A stretch of DNA of 64,000 bases from assembly GCA_964019425.1 (NCBI GenBank), contig OZ025808.1:558001-622000 (forward strand). The letters run 5' to 3'. The translations under genes were made by a program, and so were the position numbers. Source of the DNA: Flectonema sp. DT1601. Lineage: Eukaryota; Euglenozoa; Diplonemea; Diplonemida; Diplonemidae. Shown here in pieces: positions 52,802 through 62,302 of the stretch. Below the pieces are notes generated by a model, which was not told the origin of the DNA, did no database searches, and saw only the letters and a program-made list of their open reading frames with translations. Within the stretch, counting starts at the first letter, position 1. Every line of letters begins with the position of its first letter.

Positions 52802-53637
52802 AAAAAAAAAAAAAAAAAAAATATTAGGATTTCGTCTTTTTTTTTTTCAATTTTATCCTTTTCATTATTGCTCACTACTATTTTTTTCATGCGTTCTCTC
52901 AAGTCTTTCCACAGAGTAATGTTGTGTAAGCTTTTCCCCCATGCTTAGTTAACATCTTGAATTTCTGGTATTAAAAAAAAAAAAAAAACTGAAACCCATT
53001 AGTCCTTACTATATCACAACAACCTTTTTTTATTTTAATTTTCGAAGAGCTGTATCTGACGTTTTTTCGACAACAAAAAAGCTCAAAAAAAAAAAAAAAA
53101 AAAAAAAAAAGAACGAAAAAAAAAAAGAAAAGAAAAAAGAAAAAAAAGTCATTCTGATCTTACAAGTCTGTCTTTGCCAAGTCACTGGTTCCAAGCTCTC
53201 TTCGGACTGCGTGCGAATCCCTATGCGTGAGCTGCGATTATTAGCAGTAGCATAACGTGCTTTTTGCTTGTTTCATATGCAGCCTCTGTCACAGCCTGTC
53301 GCATTGGAATTTTCACACGCATCAATTCATTGTCCGATATATTCATCTATTTTGTGAAAGAACGGTCTTTGTCACAATGTGCTGACAGCCTTCACCAATG
53401 TGCAATTTAATCTGATATGCCTGACTTGATAATTATGTAATACTTAACAACCATTTTTTTTTCCCCTTCAGCTCACAAATAACACATAATTGCCGTTCTT
53501 TCAAACAATCTAGTGACACGTTAACGTTGTATACTTTATATAAAAACTTTTTTTTTTTTTTTTTTTTGTCAGGGGTCTGTGCAAAAAAAAAAAAAAAAAA
53601 AAAAACAACCCAACTACAACATAAACAACAAAAGGAA
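52802..53637. other. Intergenic with long A-runs
   Basis: A-runs at 52801-52821, 52974-52989, 53085-53110 and 53583-53605. A patch of balanced composition at 53150-53420 shows no protein or RNA signature that I could identify. The acceptor CCCCTTCAG (ending at 53471) and the T-run at 53550-53567 lie upstream of the next gene. Confidence 0.5.
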
Positions 53638-54447
53638 ATGAAATACCCGTCAAAACAAGTTGCTGTTTCGATCCACAACAGGGTGGCTACAATTCGATTT
53701 AATAATCCAAAAAGATTAAATGGATGGAGTCAAATAATGTTATCTGAGGTTAAAGAGTCAATGAGACTCGCTGGTGAAGACAACGAAGTCGGAGCAGCAG
53801 TCGTTACGGGTACTGGAGACTACTACTGTGCTGGTGTTGATTTCGGAGGTAACATGAGTTTCATGCATCCTAGAAACATGCAAAAAATGATCGAAGACGG
53901 AAACAGAGAGATCTTCGACGCTTTTATAAAATTTCCAAAACCTCTGATCGCAGCTATAAACGGACACGCAATCGGAGCATCTGTCACTTCAGCATGTCTT
54001 TGTGATAGAGTGATGGCTTCTGATAAAGCAACTTTCTTAACCCCATTTCATAAACTTTGCATTCCACCAGAAGGATGTTCAACTGTCACATTCCCAGCCA
54101 GAATGGGTACAAACTCTGAGCGAATGCTCGGTAAAGAGGGATGGAAACCAACAGCAGAAGAAGCACTCCAGGTTGGTTTAATTAACAGCGTTCATAGAAA
54201 CGATACTCTACTTGAAGAAGCACAACAAGCTGCCGAGGGGCTAGTCAACGAGGGAACAAAGAGAACTATCGATGTTGAAAAGCTCCTTAAAGTTAACGCT
54301 GAGGAATCAAAGAGACTTGCAGCTGCTTTTGTTGATACTCCATTTCTCAGAAATCAGGCAGAGCACTTTGCTGCTAAAAACAAAACACAACTAGCGTGGA
54401 CTTTCAGAACACTCGCCTTTACCAGACCGCTGTGGTCTAGACTCTAA
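53638..54447 (+). CDS. Enoyl-CoA isomerase/hydratase with PTS1 (ECI2-like)
   Basis: 269 residues, crotonase fold. The oxyanion-hole segment DYYCAGVDFGG and PLIAAINGHAIGASVTSACLCD are typical. A catalytic Glu145 in IPPEGCSTVTFP matches delta3,delta2-enoyl-CoA isomerases rather than hydratases, which need a second Glu. The protein ends WSRL, and SRL is a functional variant of the peroxisomal targeting signal 1. The enzyme therefore probably acts in peroxisomes or glycosomes on unsaturated fatty acids. The start is the ATG after AACAACAAAAGGAA; the longer frame from 53527 would only add residues coded by T- and A-runs. Confidence 0.88.
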   Translation: MKYPSKQVAVSIHNRVATIRFNNPKRLNGWSQIMLSEVKESMRLAGEDNEVGAAVVTGTGDYYCAGVDFGGNMSFMHPRNMQKMIEDGNREIFDAFIKFPKPLIAAINGHAIGASVTSACLCDRVMASDKATFLTPFHKLCIPPEGCSTVTFPARMGTNSERMLGKEGWKPTAEEALQVGLINSVHRNDTLLEEAQQAAEGLVNEGTKRTIDVEKLLKVNAEESKRLAAAFVDTPFLRNQAEHFAAKNKTQLAWTFRTLAFTRPLWSRL

Positions 54448-54555
54448 GTATGAATGGACATGATTAAGAAAGAAGAAATGAATGAATAATATACCAAATC
54501 CCAAATAACCCTGAGAACGTATGGGAATATTTAAAAATTAAAAAAGAAAACAAAT

Positions 54556-54745
54556 AATAATAATACTAATAATTTAAATGGCGTAGTTAGCTTCGACTGA
54601 CCTTTACCGTATGCGAGATCCTTCACAGAATACACACAACCGAGTGTATTGTGTACTCCCGTTCTCTGCCTTTTTCGGGCGAGATGAATTCGGCAAGCAG
54701 TCAGCTTTACAGATATATTGTTTTGCTAAGTTGTTGTCATTTTAA
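54556..54745 (+). ncRNA. Tandem unit 1, candidate structured RNA
   Basis: First of two diverged copies (period 192). Two hairpins are kept in both. Hairpin 1 is GTTAG (54586-54590), loop CTTCGA, CTGAC (54597-54601). Hairpin 2 is AATACAC (54629-54635), 8-nt loop, GTGTATT (54644-54650). In copy 2 two bases of the hairpin 1 stem differ, but pairing is kept. Flanked by TAA repeats and followed by GTTGTTGTCATTTTAA in both copies. Not recognised as tRNA, snRNA or SL RNA. Confidence 0.45.
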
Positions 54746-54748
54746 AAT

Positions 54749-54952
54749 AATAATAATTATAATAATTTGAATGCGTAGTCGGCCCCGACTGACCTTTACC
54801 ACATGCGAGAGTCCTTTACTGTACTGTTTTATGTAGAATACACACAACCAAGTGTATTCTGTACTCCCGTTGGTATCGTTCGTCTGGATTCGGCAACCCG
54901 CTCAAACAGCTTAACAGATTTATTGTTCTGCTTACGTTGTTGTCATTTTAAG
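54749..54952 (+). ncRNA. Tandem unit 2, candidate structured RNA
   Basis: Second copy: hairpin 1 is GTCGG (54778-54782), loop CCCCGA, CTGAC (54789-54793). Hairpin 2 is AATACAC (54837-54843), loop ACAACCAA, GTGTATT (54852-54858), extended by one G-C pair. A 15-20 bp insertion (around 54813-54832) separates the two hairpins compared with unit 1. Confidence 0.45.
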
Positions 54953-55178
54953 AAAAAAAAAAAGAAAAACTCTCTGATTTGCGACTGATAATGAAGGGAA
55001 GCTCCAGAGTGAAATTCAATTCGTGTTTTTAAAAAAAAAAAAAAACAAGTGAATAGTGTACTTTCGCATGTGGTTACAATGCTTTTCACAAAATATTTAA
55101 TTAAACATCTTATATAGCAAAAAGTTCTGTTATTTTGGATTCCCCTAACGAGTATTTTAAAACAGACACAATAAAAAC

Positions 55179-55661
55179 ATGCCTACTTCTAAACACGGAA
55201 AGTGTGAATGGAGTCAAACAGATGACGAAATAGAGATCCGATTGCCGGTTGTGAAAGACACCAAATCGAGAGATGTGAATTGTATTGCGAAATCGAGAAT
55301 GATAACAGCAGGAATGTCTGAACAGGAACACCTCAAAAACGCTGAACTATGCCATCCGATCATCGCAAGTGAAATGCATTGGCAACTTGAAGACACTAAA
55401 GACGGAAGACACATCGTAATAACACTCACCAAGGAACGACTTGGACTATCATGGAGAGCTTTACTCTTACTGGATGATCCGAAACCTCCTTTAAATGAAA
55501 CTGAACTATCTCCTGATGCCTCATGGTCAAAACAGAGTGAACCTGCAGTTAAAAAACCCACTTTATTCTCAACAATAGAACCTGGTACACTTGCTGCTTG
55601 TTTGATGTTATTCTTATCTGTTTGCGTTGGGATATTTAAATCGTACGTATCCAGATCGTAG
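55179..55661 (+). CDS. CS-domain (p23/NudC-like) protein with C-terminal membrane anchor
   Basis: 160 residues. Residues about 8-100 form a CS domain (CEWSQTDDEIEIRLPV at the start, MHWQLEDTKDGRHIVITLTK and LGLSWRALL in the second half), the fold of Hsp90 co-chaperone p23 and of NudC. A linker (about 103-132) leads to a hydrophobic segment TLAACLMLFLSVCVGIF and a short basic end KSYVSRS. This is the layout of a tail-anchored protein, which would expose the CS domain to the cytosol from ER, mitochondrial outer or peroxisomal membrane. The combination is unusual for CS proteins. Single exon; the ATG is 14 nt after AAAACAG. Confidence 0.75.
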   Translation: MPTSKHGKCEWSQTDDEIEIRLPVVKDTKSRDVNCIAKSRMITAGMSEQEHLKNAELCHPIIASEMHWQLEDTKDGRHIVITLTKERLGLSWRALLLLDDPKPPLNETELSPDASWSKQSEPAVKKPTLFSTIEPGTLAACLMLFLSVCVGIFKSYVSRS

Positions 55662-56026
55662 CTTTAGAAGGTAAAAAGCTATCTGGTCTTACCCTACGTT
55701 GTTATTTAGAGACGGAGACAATCTTGCTGCTTACAACAATATTGAAGAGATGACAAAATAAATATGTTGAGAGAATTCAGAATTCCCTCCCAATTAAAGG
55801 GTTACAGGGTGATATTGATATATTGTGTTCGATAATACCTTTGAGGAGGATACCATTTTTTTAAAAAAAAATATATATATATAAAAAAAAAAAAGAAAGA
55901 AGGAAAGAAAGAAAAGATAGCGCAAATAACGAATCTAACATTATTAAGGTAATAGCTGCTTGTTGAAGTTCGGTGTTAGGTTTTTTTTTTAAATTTTTTT
56001 TTTTCATTTTTTTCCACAGCAGCTGG
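55662..56026. other. Intergenic, low complexity
   Basis: 365 bp with an (AT)n tract around 55871-55883, a purine-rich AAAG tract, and T-runs ending at the acceptor TTTTTCCACAG (56019) just before the Kv start. Confidence 0.6.
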
Positions 56027-57238
56027 ATGATTCAACATCAGCAACATGCTTTTGAAACTGAAATAGTTGCGAACGTTCCATTAAAAGAAAGAATTTATAA
56101 ACTCCTAAACGAGCCCTCATCAGGGTTTTTCGCCAGAGTTTTCGCAATATGTAGTCTGCTTATGATAGTTGGTAGTACTACCGCGTTTATCGTGTCAACC
56201 GTACCAAATATGTCCGACGATCCTGATTTTGGAACTAAGGAAAATAAGAATATGTGGTTTGCTATGGAAACAGGATTTGTTGTTTTTTTTACAATAGAAT
56301 ACATCTCAAGGTGGGTAGTTGATCATTATCCAATAAAATTTGTGTACCAACCTGTTAATATTATTGACTTGGCTGCTATAGTTCCTTATTATTTAGAATT
56401 AATTTTTAAATCAAACGTCAACTTGAGATATATTCGTACAATCCGATTAGCAAGAGTATTTAGAGTACTGAAACTTGGAAAGTCTTTTGGTGGAACAGAA
56501 GTTCTTGTAGCTGCTGTTCAGGATAGTTTACCTGCTTTGTCAGTTCCGTTTTTTATGTTAATCATCGGGGTTATAATATTTGCATCACTTCTACACGCTG
56601 TTGAGAGAGGAGAATACGACGAAATCACAGATGCTTTTTATGTTACAGATTCTATCACGGGAGACCAAGTCCGGTCAGAATTCATTTCAATCCCGGAATC
56701 ACTTTGGTGGGCACTAGTAACAGTCACAACTGTTGGGTATGGTGATGCATCTCCTAATACCCCATGGGGTAAGGTAGCTGCTTCAGCTTGTATGATTTAT
56801 GGAATCTTTTTCATGGCGATGCCGATTGCAATTATCGGACAGAACTTCATAAACGCCTGGGACAATAACATGTTTCGAAAAACAACTGATGGAAGCATTC
56901 GTGATGACCAAAGCCCTCGAACAGTAATCCCTGATGATATTCTTATTGTAGAGTCTTCTATTACACAGTCAGGTGGTTTACTTCGAGTTCACGGAACTAC
57001 ATCTCAACTTCCTTCTGCGTATTCCTGGTCAACATCTAACGCTGTTGCCACTACTTTCATAAAATCACCGACTAAAAGTTCTGCGACAACACTTTTGCTT
57101 TTGTCAGCAGCGTCTGTGGCTTCTCATTTTATGTTGAATTCTTATGATATTATTTCACAAACTCGGAATGTTGATCCGATTATTTCAATCATCTTACGAA
57201 GAGATCGAAGGTTATCTCCGCAATCTTTGGATAATTAA
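56027..57238 (+). CDS. Voltage-gated potassium channel subunit (Kv-like)
   Basis: 403 residues. Six membrane segments: S1 at about 36-57, S2 76-98, S3 109-128, S4 with RYIRTIRLARVFRVLKL carrying Arg every third residue, S5 170-191, and S6 after the filter (ACMIYGIFFMAMPIAIIGQNF, including the PIAI hinge resembling the PVP of animal Kv). The selectivity filter is TTVGYGD (235-240), so it should be K+ selective, working as a tetramer. There is no T1 tetramerisation domain. The S5-pore loop has an acidic insert (ERGEYDEITDAFYVTDSITGDQ). The C-terminus is Ser/Thr-rich. The start is the ATG 8 nt after TTTTTCCACAG; the upstream open frame is coded by T-runs. Confidence 0.92.
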   Translation: MIQHQQHAFETEIVANVPLKERIYKLLNEPSSGFFARVFAICSLLMIVGSTTAFIVSTVPNMSDDPDFGTKENKNMWFAMETGFVVFFTIEYISRWVVDHYPIKFVYQPVNIIDLAAIVPYYLELIFKSNVNLRYIRTIRLARVFRVLKLGKSFGGTEVLVAAVQDSLPALSVPFFMLIIGVIIFASLLHAVERGEYDEITDAFYVTDSITGDQVRSEFISIPESLWWALVTVTTVGYGDASPNTPWGKVAASACMIYGIFFMAMPIAIIGQNFINAWDNNMFRKTTDGSIRDDQSPRTVIPDDILIVESSITQSGGLLRVHGTTSQLPSAYSWSTSNAVATTFIKSPTKSSATTLLLLSAASVASHFMLNSYDIISQTRNVDPIISIILRRDRRLSPQSLDN

Positions 57239-57670
57239 TTGTTGGTGGGGTATTCTTTTTCGGTTTGGTTTTTTTGTTTTGTTTTTGTTTTGTAAAAAGT
57301 AAAAGGCATCGAACCACCGAGCAGTTCTCGACATTTACCCAAGCAAGGCCTCTGTGGTCTTTATAGTTACATTGTTGTGTTTTTTTAATTACGATTTAAT
57401 GTCCCATCTTTTTAACAGATTTCATTATTGTGAACGGTGGTGTTGGGGAAATGAGGATCTTAATAATTGATTTGATTTCTGTTTGTCTATTTACACAGAT
57501 AGGAAGCTACCTGCGGTTGACATCATTTCATATTAGTCGGATTAAGGAAGCTCTCCGAAAACCATTATTTATTTATAATGTCGGTTATTTTTTTTTTTTT
57601 TTTTTGTGTTTACTAGCTTTAACAAAATTGAACAAACTCTTCTCGTTTCAGTTCTTACAACAAAAAAAAA
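57239..57670. other. Intergenic, nothing recognised
   Basis: 432 bp. It ends with the acceptor CTCGTTTCAG (57653) upstream of the LOG-family gene. The short frame across 57430-57702 is not gene-like. Confidence 0.6.
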
Positions 57671-58702
57671 ATGCCTCAAAAAACCGAAGACGCTCCGTAT
57701 GATCAGAAGGCTGAAGATATTCACGGTGGGTCACTTGTCCAAGCAGAGAAGGCTTACAAAAATAATGACTTCTTAATGAGTAGAGATGCTAGGAATATTC
57801 GTATTCTTTGTGAATTTGAAGAAACTTTAACAAGACTCCAACGGTGTGGAGTATACGGAACTTATTTATTTTTCGGTAGTGCGAGAGCGATGTATCGCAG
57901 CGACTGGGAAAAAGAATTCGCAAAAGCAACAATTCAACTGAAGGATGCTTCACCTACGGAAAAGGGTGCATGTGAAAACCGACTAGACAGATTGAAAAAA
58001 ACAGAATGGCTATGCGAATACATGGACAAGTGTGAACTATTAGCGAAGAAACTAACCGAATATTCTATGACAAGTGAGATGGAAAAAATGATGGAAACAT
58101 GCATCCATCAGGGAGGTACCTCTCTTAGGTCACCTGATCCTGAGTATCTAAAGGAAGTCAGATCCGCAACTAAACATACCCAGAGATATCTTGTCTCAAC
58201 TGGAGGAGGTCCAGGTTTAATGGAAGCAGCTAATAAGGGTGCTAGCAGTGTTAAAGGTGCCAGGACTGCTGGATTTGCTATTTCCCTTCCTTTTGAAAAA
58301 GGTTTGAATAAATATGTGACTCCAGACTTGGCATTTACCTTCCACTATTTCTTCACAAGAAAGTACTGGATGATGTATCCAGCAAAGGTTTTAATCGCCT
58401 TCCCTGGAGGGTTTGGTACCTTTGATGAACTCTTTGAGTCTGTCACACTAAAGCAAACCAAGAAGAAGCCTCCATTCCCAGTTGTCCTAATCGGTAAAGA
58501 GTACTGGAAAAATGCGATTAACTGGACAATGATTGCCGACAAAGGAGTTATTTCCCAACATGACATCGACAACATCTTCATGACTGATGATGTTGATGAG
58601 GCTTTCGAATACATTTGCGACCAACTAAACAATTTAAAGTCTCCTATGAAGCGTCCACAACCTGACCCTGACACTGAGATAAAAAGAATGAAATTTGACT
58701 GA
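57671..58702 (+). CDS. LOG-family (LONELY GUY / lysine-decarboxylase-like) protein
   Basis: 343 residues, longer than plant LOG (about 215). The nucleotide-binding Rossmann-like core has YLVSTGGGPGLMEAANKGA and the family signature FPGGFGTFDELFE, with the catalytic Arg and Glu expected in these segments. Plant and bacterial LOG proteins release cytokinin bases from their ribotides by removing ribose 5'-phosphate, and many bacterial relatives are AMP or other nucleotide hydrolases; the true substrate here is open. The N-terminal 180 residues include an inserted helical region (EKMMETCIHQGG) before the core, as in the longer type of LOG. Cytosolic. The ATG follows CGTTTCAG and an A-run. Confidence 0.88.
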   Translation: MPQKTEDAPYDQKAEDIHGGSLVQAEKAYKNNDFLMSRDARNIRILCEFEETLTRLQRCGVYGTYLFFGSARAMYRSDWEKEFAKATIQLKDASPTEKGACENRLDRLKKTEWLCEYMDKCELLAKKLTEYSMTSEMEKMMETCIHQGGTSLRSPDPEYLKEVRSATKHTQRYLVSTGGGPGLMEAANKGASSVKGARTAGFAISLPFEKGLNKYVTPDLAFTFHYFFTRKYWMMYPAKVLIAFPGGFGTFDELFESVTLKQTKKKPPFPVVLIGKEYWKNAINWTMIADKGVISQHDIDNIFMTDDVDEAFEYICDQLNNLKSPMKRPQPDPDTEIKRMKFD

Positions 58703-59857
58703 AGTGTTGCACATTAGTATAAAAATGAAGCAAATTTTCTTTAGTGTTTTGCGAGCAAAAAAAAAAAAAATTGGGGAGGGGGAGGAAGGGGAAGTTTTGT
58801 GTAATATTTTGCTACCAAAGGAAAAAAAAAAAAAAAAAAAAAAAGAACATAAAAACGTTTCGCTGGCCAGCGATTCTTGGCTGTCTTTTTTTAGTGTTTC
58901 TTCGTGTCATCTGTAATGATAGCGCAACAAAAAAAAAATAATAAAATAAAATAAAATAAAATAAAATCTCGGACTGCAAGACCTCAAGTCAAGGTCAAGA
59001 TTCACGTCTTCTTCGATCGGAAACGATTCCTTGCAACAGATGTGCAATATTTTTCCTTTAATGTAGTGTTTTCAGATGTTAAAAAAAAAAAAAAAAAAAA
59101 CTGTTTTGCCACAGAGATGGCACGTAAACAGGCAAAAAAAAAAGAATTTAAAAAGGAAAAAAAAAAAAAACTTGAAAAGAAAAAACATAACATACAAACC
59201 TCATGGCTTGCCCTACACTCATTGTATTATAATAAATGGAGCTAAGTCGTTAGACTTTGCTTTGCTTTTTTTTTTTTTTCTTTTTTTTTGGAAATTTTCT
59301 TTATTCTGTTGAAAACGGAAAAATTTTTGCTACCTCTATCCTCTTATTTTTAGTTGAATTTATTTTCCTTTCCTTTTTTTTCTTTTTTTTTTTTTTTACT
59401 GGCAAAAAAAAGAAAATAAGAAATCGCATTGTGATGGGTTTCACGCAAAGAGTGGTCCACCAAGCTACTCGGAGGGCTTTTTCAACCCGCGGAGTGGCAG
59501 TCTCCTCATTCCACAGCCTGTAGTCTTTTATTTTCTGCTTTCCTTTTAGGCATACGCTGCTATGTATCTATTACCACCCTTCAGATGATTTTCGGGGTCG
59601 TAACTAACACTGTTCCTCAAATACTGAAGGTATCGTGCTTCTCTAACAAGAATTCACGATGTGTAATTGGAAAAAAAAAAAAAAAAAAAAAATTGAAACT
59701 TTATCTTATGAAAAAAAAAAACAACAAAGTAATTTCTGATATTTTAACTTATAAAAATACTTCATAAGAATAGTACACACAAAAATGACTAGGAATATAC
59801 GATGAAGGGTGAAGATGTTTTGTTAATTCTCTGAGACTTAAACACACTCAGGAAATC
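58703..59857. other. Low-complexity intergenic region
   Basis: A- and T-runs throughout, including an (AAAAT)n tract at about 58940-58965. The small frame at 59434-59523 is listed separately. The other frames encode poly-Lys or poly-Phe. Confidence 0.6.
59434..59523 (+). CDS. Possible first exon of a small mitochondrial protein
   Basis: A 29-codon frame MGFTQRVVHQATRRAFSTRG... rich in Arg, Ser and Thr without acidic residues. RRAFSTRG looks like a mitochondrial processing-peptidase site (Arg near the cut, Phe-Ser). It is surrounded by homopolymer DNA, so its balanced composition stands out. It stops at TAG (59521), which overlaps a GTAGTC donor-like site, with a TTTCCTTTTAG acceptor 30 bp later, too short for the introns here. 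A further exon was not established. Confidence 0.3.
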   Translation: MGFTQRVVHQATRRAFSTRGVAVSSFHSL

Positions 59858-61096
59858 ATGTCCAGGATGAGAACACTCTCACAAGCAGCAATGAGAGATG
59901 ACGATGCCGCCAGAATAATTAGAAAGAAGTATCGCGTCAGCCGACTTGACAGTAAAGAAACCGCAAGGAATTCTGAGGTACAGCGAATGGCTGTAGTGTT
60001 AGAAGAGAAGAAACTGTTACCAAATAAGTTGATTGATGAAATTGACATACTAAGATCAGTTGGATACGACATAGGAAGAAACACCTACAACGCTGCACTA
60101 GCTTGCCTTGCTGACTGCGGACTGTACGTCGAAGCTCAAGTATTTAGTAGTAATTTTGCACCACTTTATTACCTTGACAATGCAAGCTATACGAGTCTTA
60201 TGATTGCTGCAGCTCACGAAGTTGGTGTTTCTGAAGTTAGACGTCTTTGGGAAGAAATATCACTGTCTGGACTAAAGCCAAATAGTGAGATGTACGGAGC
60301 ATATCTGGGTATCTTGTCAAGGAATAACTTAAGGAATGAATTCTTAACTATCTTTGAATGCTTTAGAGAGAGTTATAATCAAATGAATACTTCACACTAC
60401 GCTATGCGAATCTTATTCTGTACATCTGTTGAAGACGCTTTTAAGTTACTACCCGACATGATCGAAGACAACATCGACGTGACAACAGTAACTGCAATGG
60501 CTCTTTTGAAGGTAGCTAGGAAAACAAAGGACAGCGATGCCGTTGAAAAGATTTTTAATTATTTTTCGGAAAGAAAAATTGCATTCAGGACAAGAGAATG
60601 GTGTGCGACTCTATCAGCTTACAAAGATTGCAACAACTTAGAAGCAACAAGAAGAATTTATAATATGATGCCTCAGTTTTACAAAGGTCAAACTGCAATG
60701 CCTGAAAATATCCTTTTGAAAGTAATCTTAAACAAGTTGAGACTAGACATCACTACTATGTCATCTGAGGAGGTGACAACACTAGTGAATGAAGCGCAAT
60801 CACTTCATGAAAAAGCAATAAAATGTCGTCTACTGACAGGTCATACTTTCGTATCAATGTTTCGTGTGCATAGTCTCCTTCAAGATAAAGAACAAGCGCA
60901 GCTTCTTCTTCAACAGTTTAAAAAGTCAGGACTCAAACAAAGTAGTCCTATCGATGAAGCAATACTGTCAGCTGGATTAATACCTCCAACAAGACTCACA
61001 AGAGAAGGATTACCAATTTGGATTAGTAACAAATCAGCTGTGGTCGAATGTTCGGTTAGTTCAAAAGATTACACAAACATGAAACCCAATTATTAA
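59858..61096 (+). CDS. PPR-like helical repeat protein
   Basis: 412 residues, single exon. Helical-hairpin repeats with PPR features: TYNAALACLADCGLYVEAQVF, SYTSLMIAAAHEVGVSEVRRL followed by WEEISLSGLKPNSEMYGAYLG, and EWCATLSAYKDCNNLEATRR. It probably binds organellar RNA, as for the PPR protein at 30928. The N-terminus MSRMRTLSQAAMRDDD is only weakly presequence-like. The ATG is 6 nt after ACACACTCAG. The neighbouring glutamine synthetase has no evident functional link. Confidence 0.82.
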   Translation: MSRMRTLSQAAMRDDDAARIIRKKYRVSRLDSKETARNSEVQRMAVVLEEKKLLPNKLIDEIDILRSVGYDIGRNTYNAALACLADCGLYVEAQVFSSNFAPLYYLDNASYTSLMIAAAHEVGVSEVRRLWEEISLSGLKPNSEMYGAYLGILSRNNLRNEFLTIFECFRESYNQMNTSHYAMRILFCTSVEDAFKLLPDMIEDNIDVTTVTAMALLKVARKTKDSDAVEKIFNYFSERKIAFRTREWCATLSAYKDCNNLEATRRIYNMMPQFYKGQTAMPENILLKVILNKLRLDITTMSSEEVTTLVNEAQSLHEKAIKCRLLTGHTFVSMFRVHSLLQDKEQAQLLLQQFKKSGLKQSSPIDEAILSAGLIPPTRLTREGLPIWISNKSAVVECSVSSKDYTNMKPNY

Positions 61097-61216
61097 AGCA
61101 TTGCCGTAACCTTTTTAACCTTTCTCACGGTGTTTGAAAACAGCATTGTAATAGTTGATAGGTTTTTCCCTTAGTAACATCTATCTTTTCTTCACAAGCT
61201 TTAAACAAAACAAAAC

Positions 61217-62302
61217 ATGAGCGGACCATGGATCGCCGAATATTTATGGGTCAGTGGAAAGAACACGTACAACGATCTCAGATCTAAGTACAAGACTGTA
61301 ACTAATGTTACTTTTGAAAAAGCGACTATTTCCGATATGCCTGTTTGGAATTTCGATGGATCCTCAACAGGTCAACACCGCGGTAACAACACTGAAATTG
61401 TTATAAAGCCAGTTGCATTGTATAACCACCCATTTATTAACAGAGCAAAGGCAGTCCTTTGTGAATGCTACTACCCAGATGACACACCAGAACAGAACAA
61501 CACTAGAAAAGTAGCTGCAGAGTTATTCACAAAACATGCTGATGATGAGCCTATGTTTGGACTCGAACAGGAATACTTTATTTATAAAAGTGGACAGCCA
61601 TACTTATGGCCAGAAAACGGATATCCAGCCCCACAAGGTGATTACTACTGCGGTAATGGGACTCAAGTTGTAGGAAGGGAAGTAGCTCTTGAGCACTACC
61701 AGGCATGTTTGAAAATGGGATTAAAAATTTCTGGTCTCAACGCTGAGGTAGCTCCAAGTCAGTGGGAATTCCAAGTAGGCCCATGTATTGGAATTGAACA
61801 GGGAGACCACATGATACTAGCTAGATGGGTTTATCAAAAGATAGCTGAGACGTACGGTTTGGATATTAACTATGACCCAAAACCTATTAAGGGTGACTGG
61901 AACGGTTCTGGTTGTCACATGAACTTTAGCACCAAAGGAATGAGAGAAGAAGGAGGTATTGAAGTTATAAATGCTGCTATTTCAAATATGAAGGATACCT
62001 TTCTCGATGATATTAAATTCTACGGTGGTGACAACAACCAGAGAATGACTGGAGCTCACGAAACATCGAAACTAAGTGAATTCACCCACGGGATCGGAAC
62101 ACGTCATACTTCAGTCAGAATCGGAAATGATGTTGCCAAGGCAGGTAAAGGATACTTTGAAGATCGCAGACCTGCCTCAAACATCGACCCATATCTAGCA
62201 ACAGCTCGCTTATTTGCTTCAGCTATGAAATATGATGGCCCCACGGTTGACCTGCTTCAACCACAGAGTTGGTGGGCTGCTGTTGAGGCTGAAGCCAAGT
62301 AA
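61217..62302 (+). CDS. GLN: Glutamine synthetase, type II (eukaryotic GS)
   Basis: 361 residues, the normal length of cytosolic GSII. It makes glutamine from glutamate, ammonia and ATP, and works as a decamer. Signatures: WNFDGSSTGQ near the N-terminus, GLEQEYF for metal-binding Glu, GPCIGIEQGDHMILARW, GDWNGSGCHMNFSTK for the His/ATP region, and RHTSVRIGNDVAKAGKGYFEDRRPASN-like C-terminal block. All expected ligand positions seem present. No targeting extension, so cytosolic. Single exon; the ATG is 16 nt after TTCACAAG. The codons are well balanced, as expected of a highly expressed gene. Confidence 0.97.
   Translation: MSGPWIAEYLWVSGKNTYNDLRSKYKTVTNVTFEKATISDMPVWNFDGSSTGQHRGNNTEIVIKPVALYNHPFINRAKAVLCECYYPDDTPEQNNTRKVAAELFTKHADDEPMFGLEQEYFIYKSGQPYLWPENGYPAPQGDYYCGNGTQVVGREVALEHYQACLKMGLKISGLNAEVAPSQWEFQVGPCIGIEQGDHMILARWVYQKIAETYGLDINYDPKPIKGDWNGSGCHMNFSTKGMREEGGIEVINAAISNMKDTFLDDIKFYGGDNNQRMTGAHETSKLSEFTHGIGTRHTSVRIGNDVAKAGKGYFEDRRPASNIDPYLATARLFASAMKYDGPTVDLLQPQSWWAAVEAEAK

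Larger units (their letters stand above)
54448..55178. other. Intergenic holding a 192-bp tandem duplication
   Basis: Most of this gap is the tandem duplication described separately (54556-54952). The rest is AT-rich with A-runs. The acceptor TTAAAACAG precedes the next ATG by 14 nt. Confidence 0.6.

Noticed and set aside
53527-53637. N-terminal extension of the enoyl-CoA isomerase frame
   Set aside because: Coded by T- and A-runs (FFFFFF, KKKKKK); the ATG at 53638 starts the crotonase fold directly.
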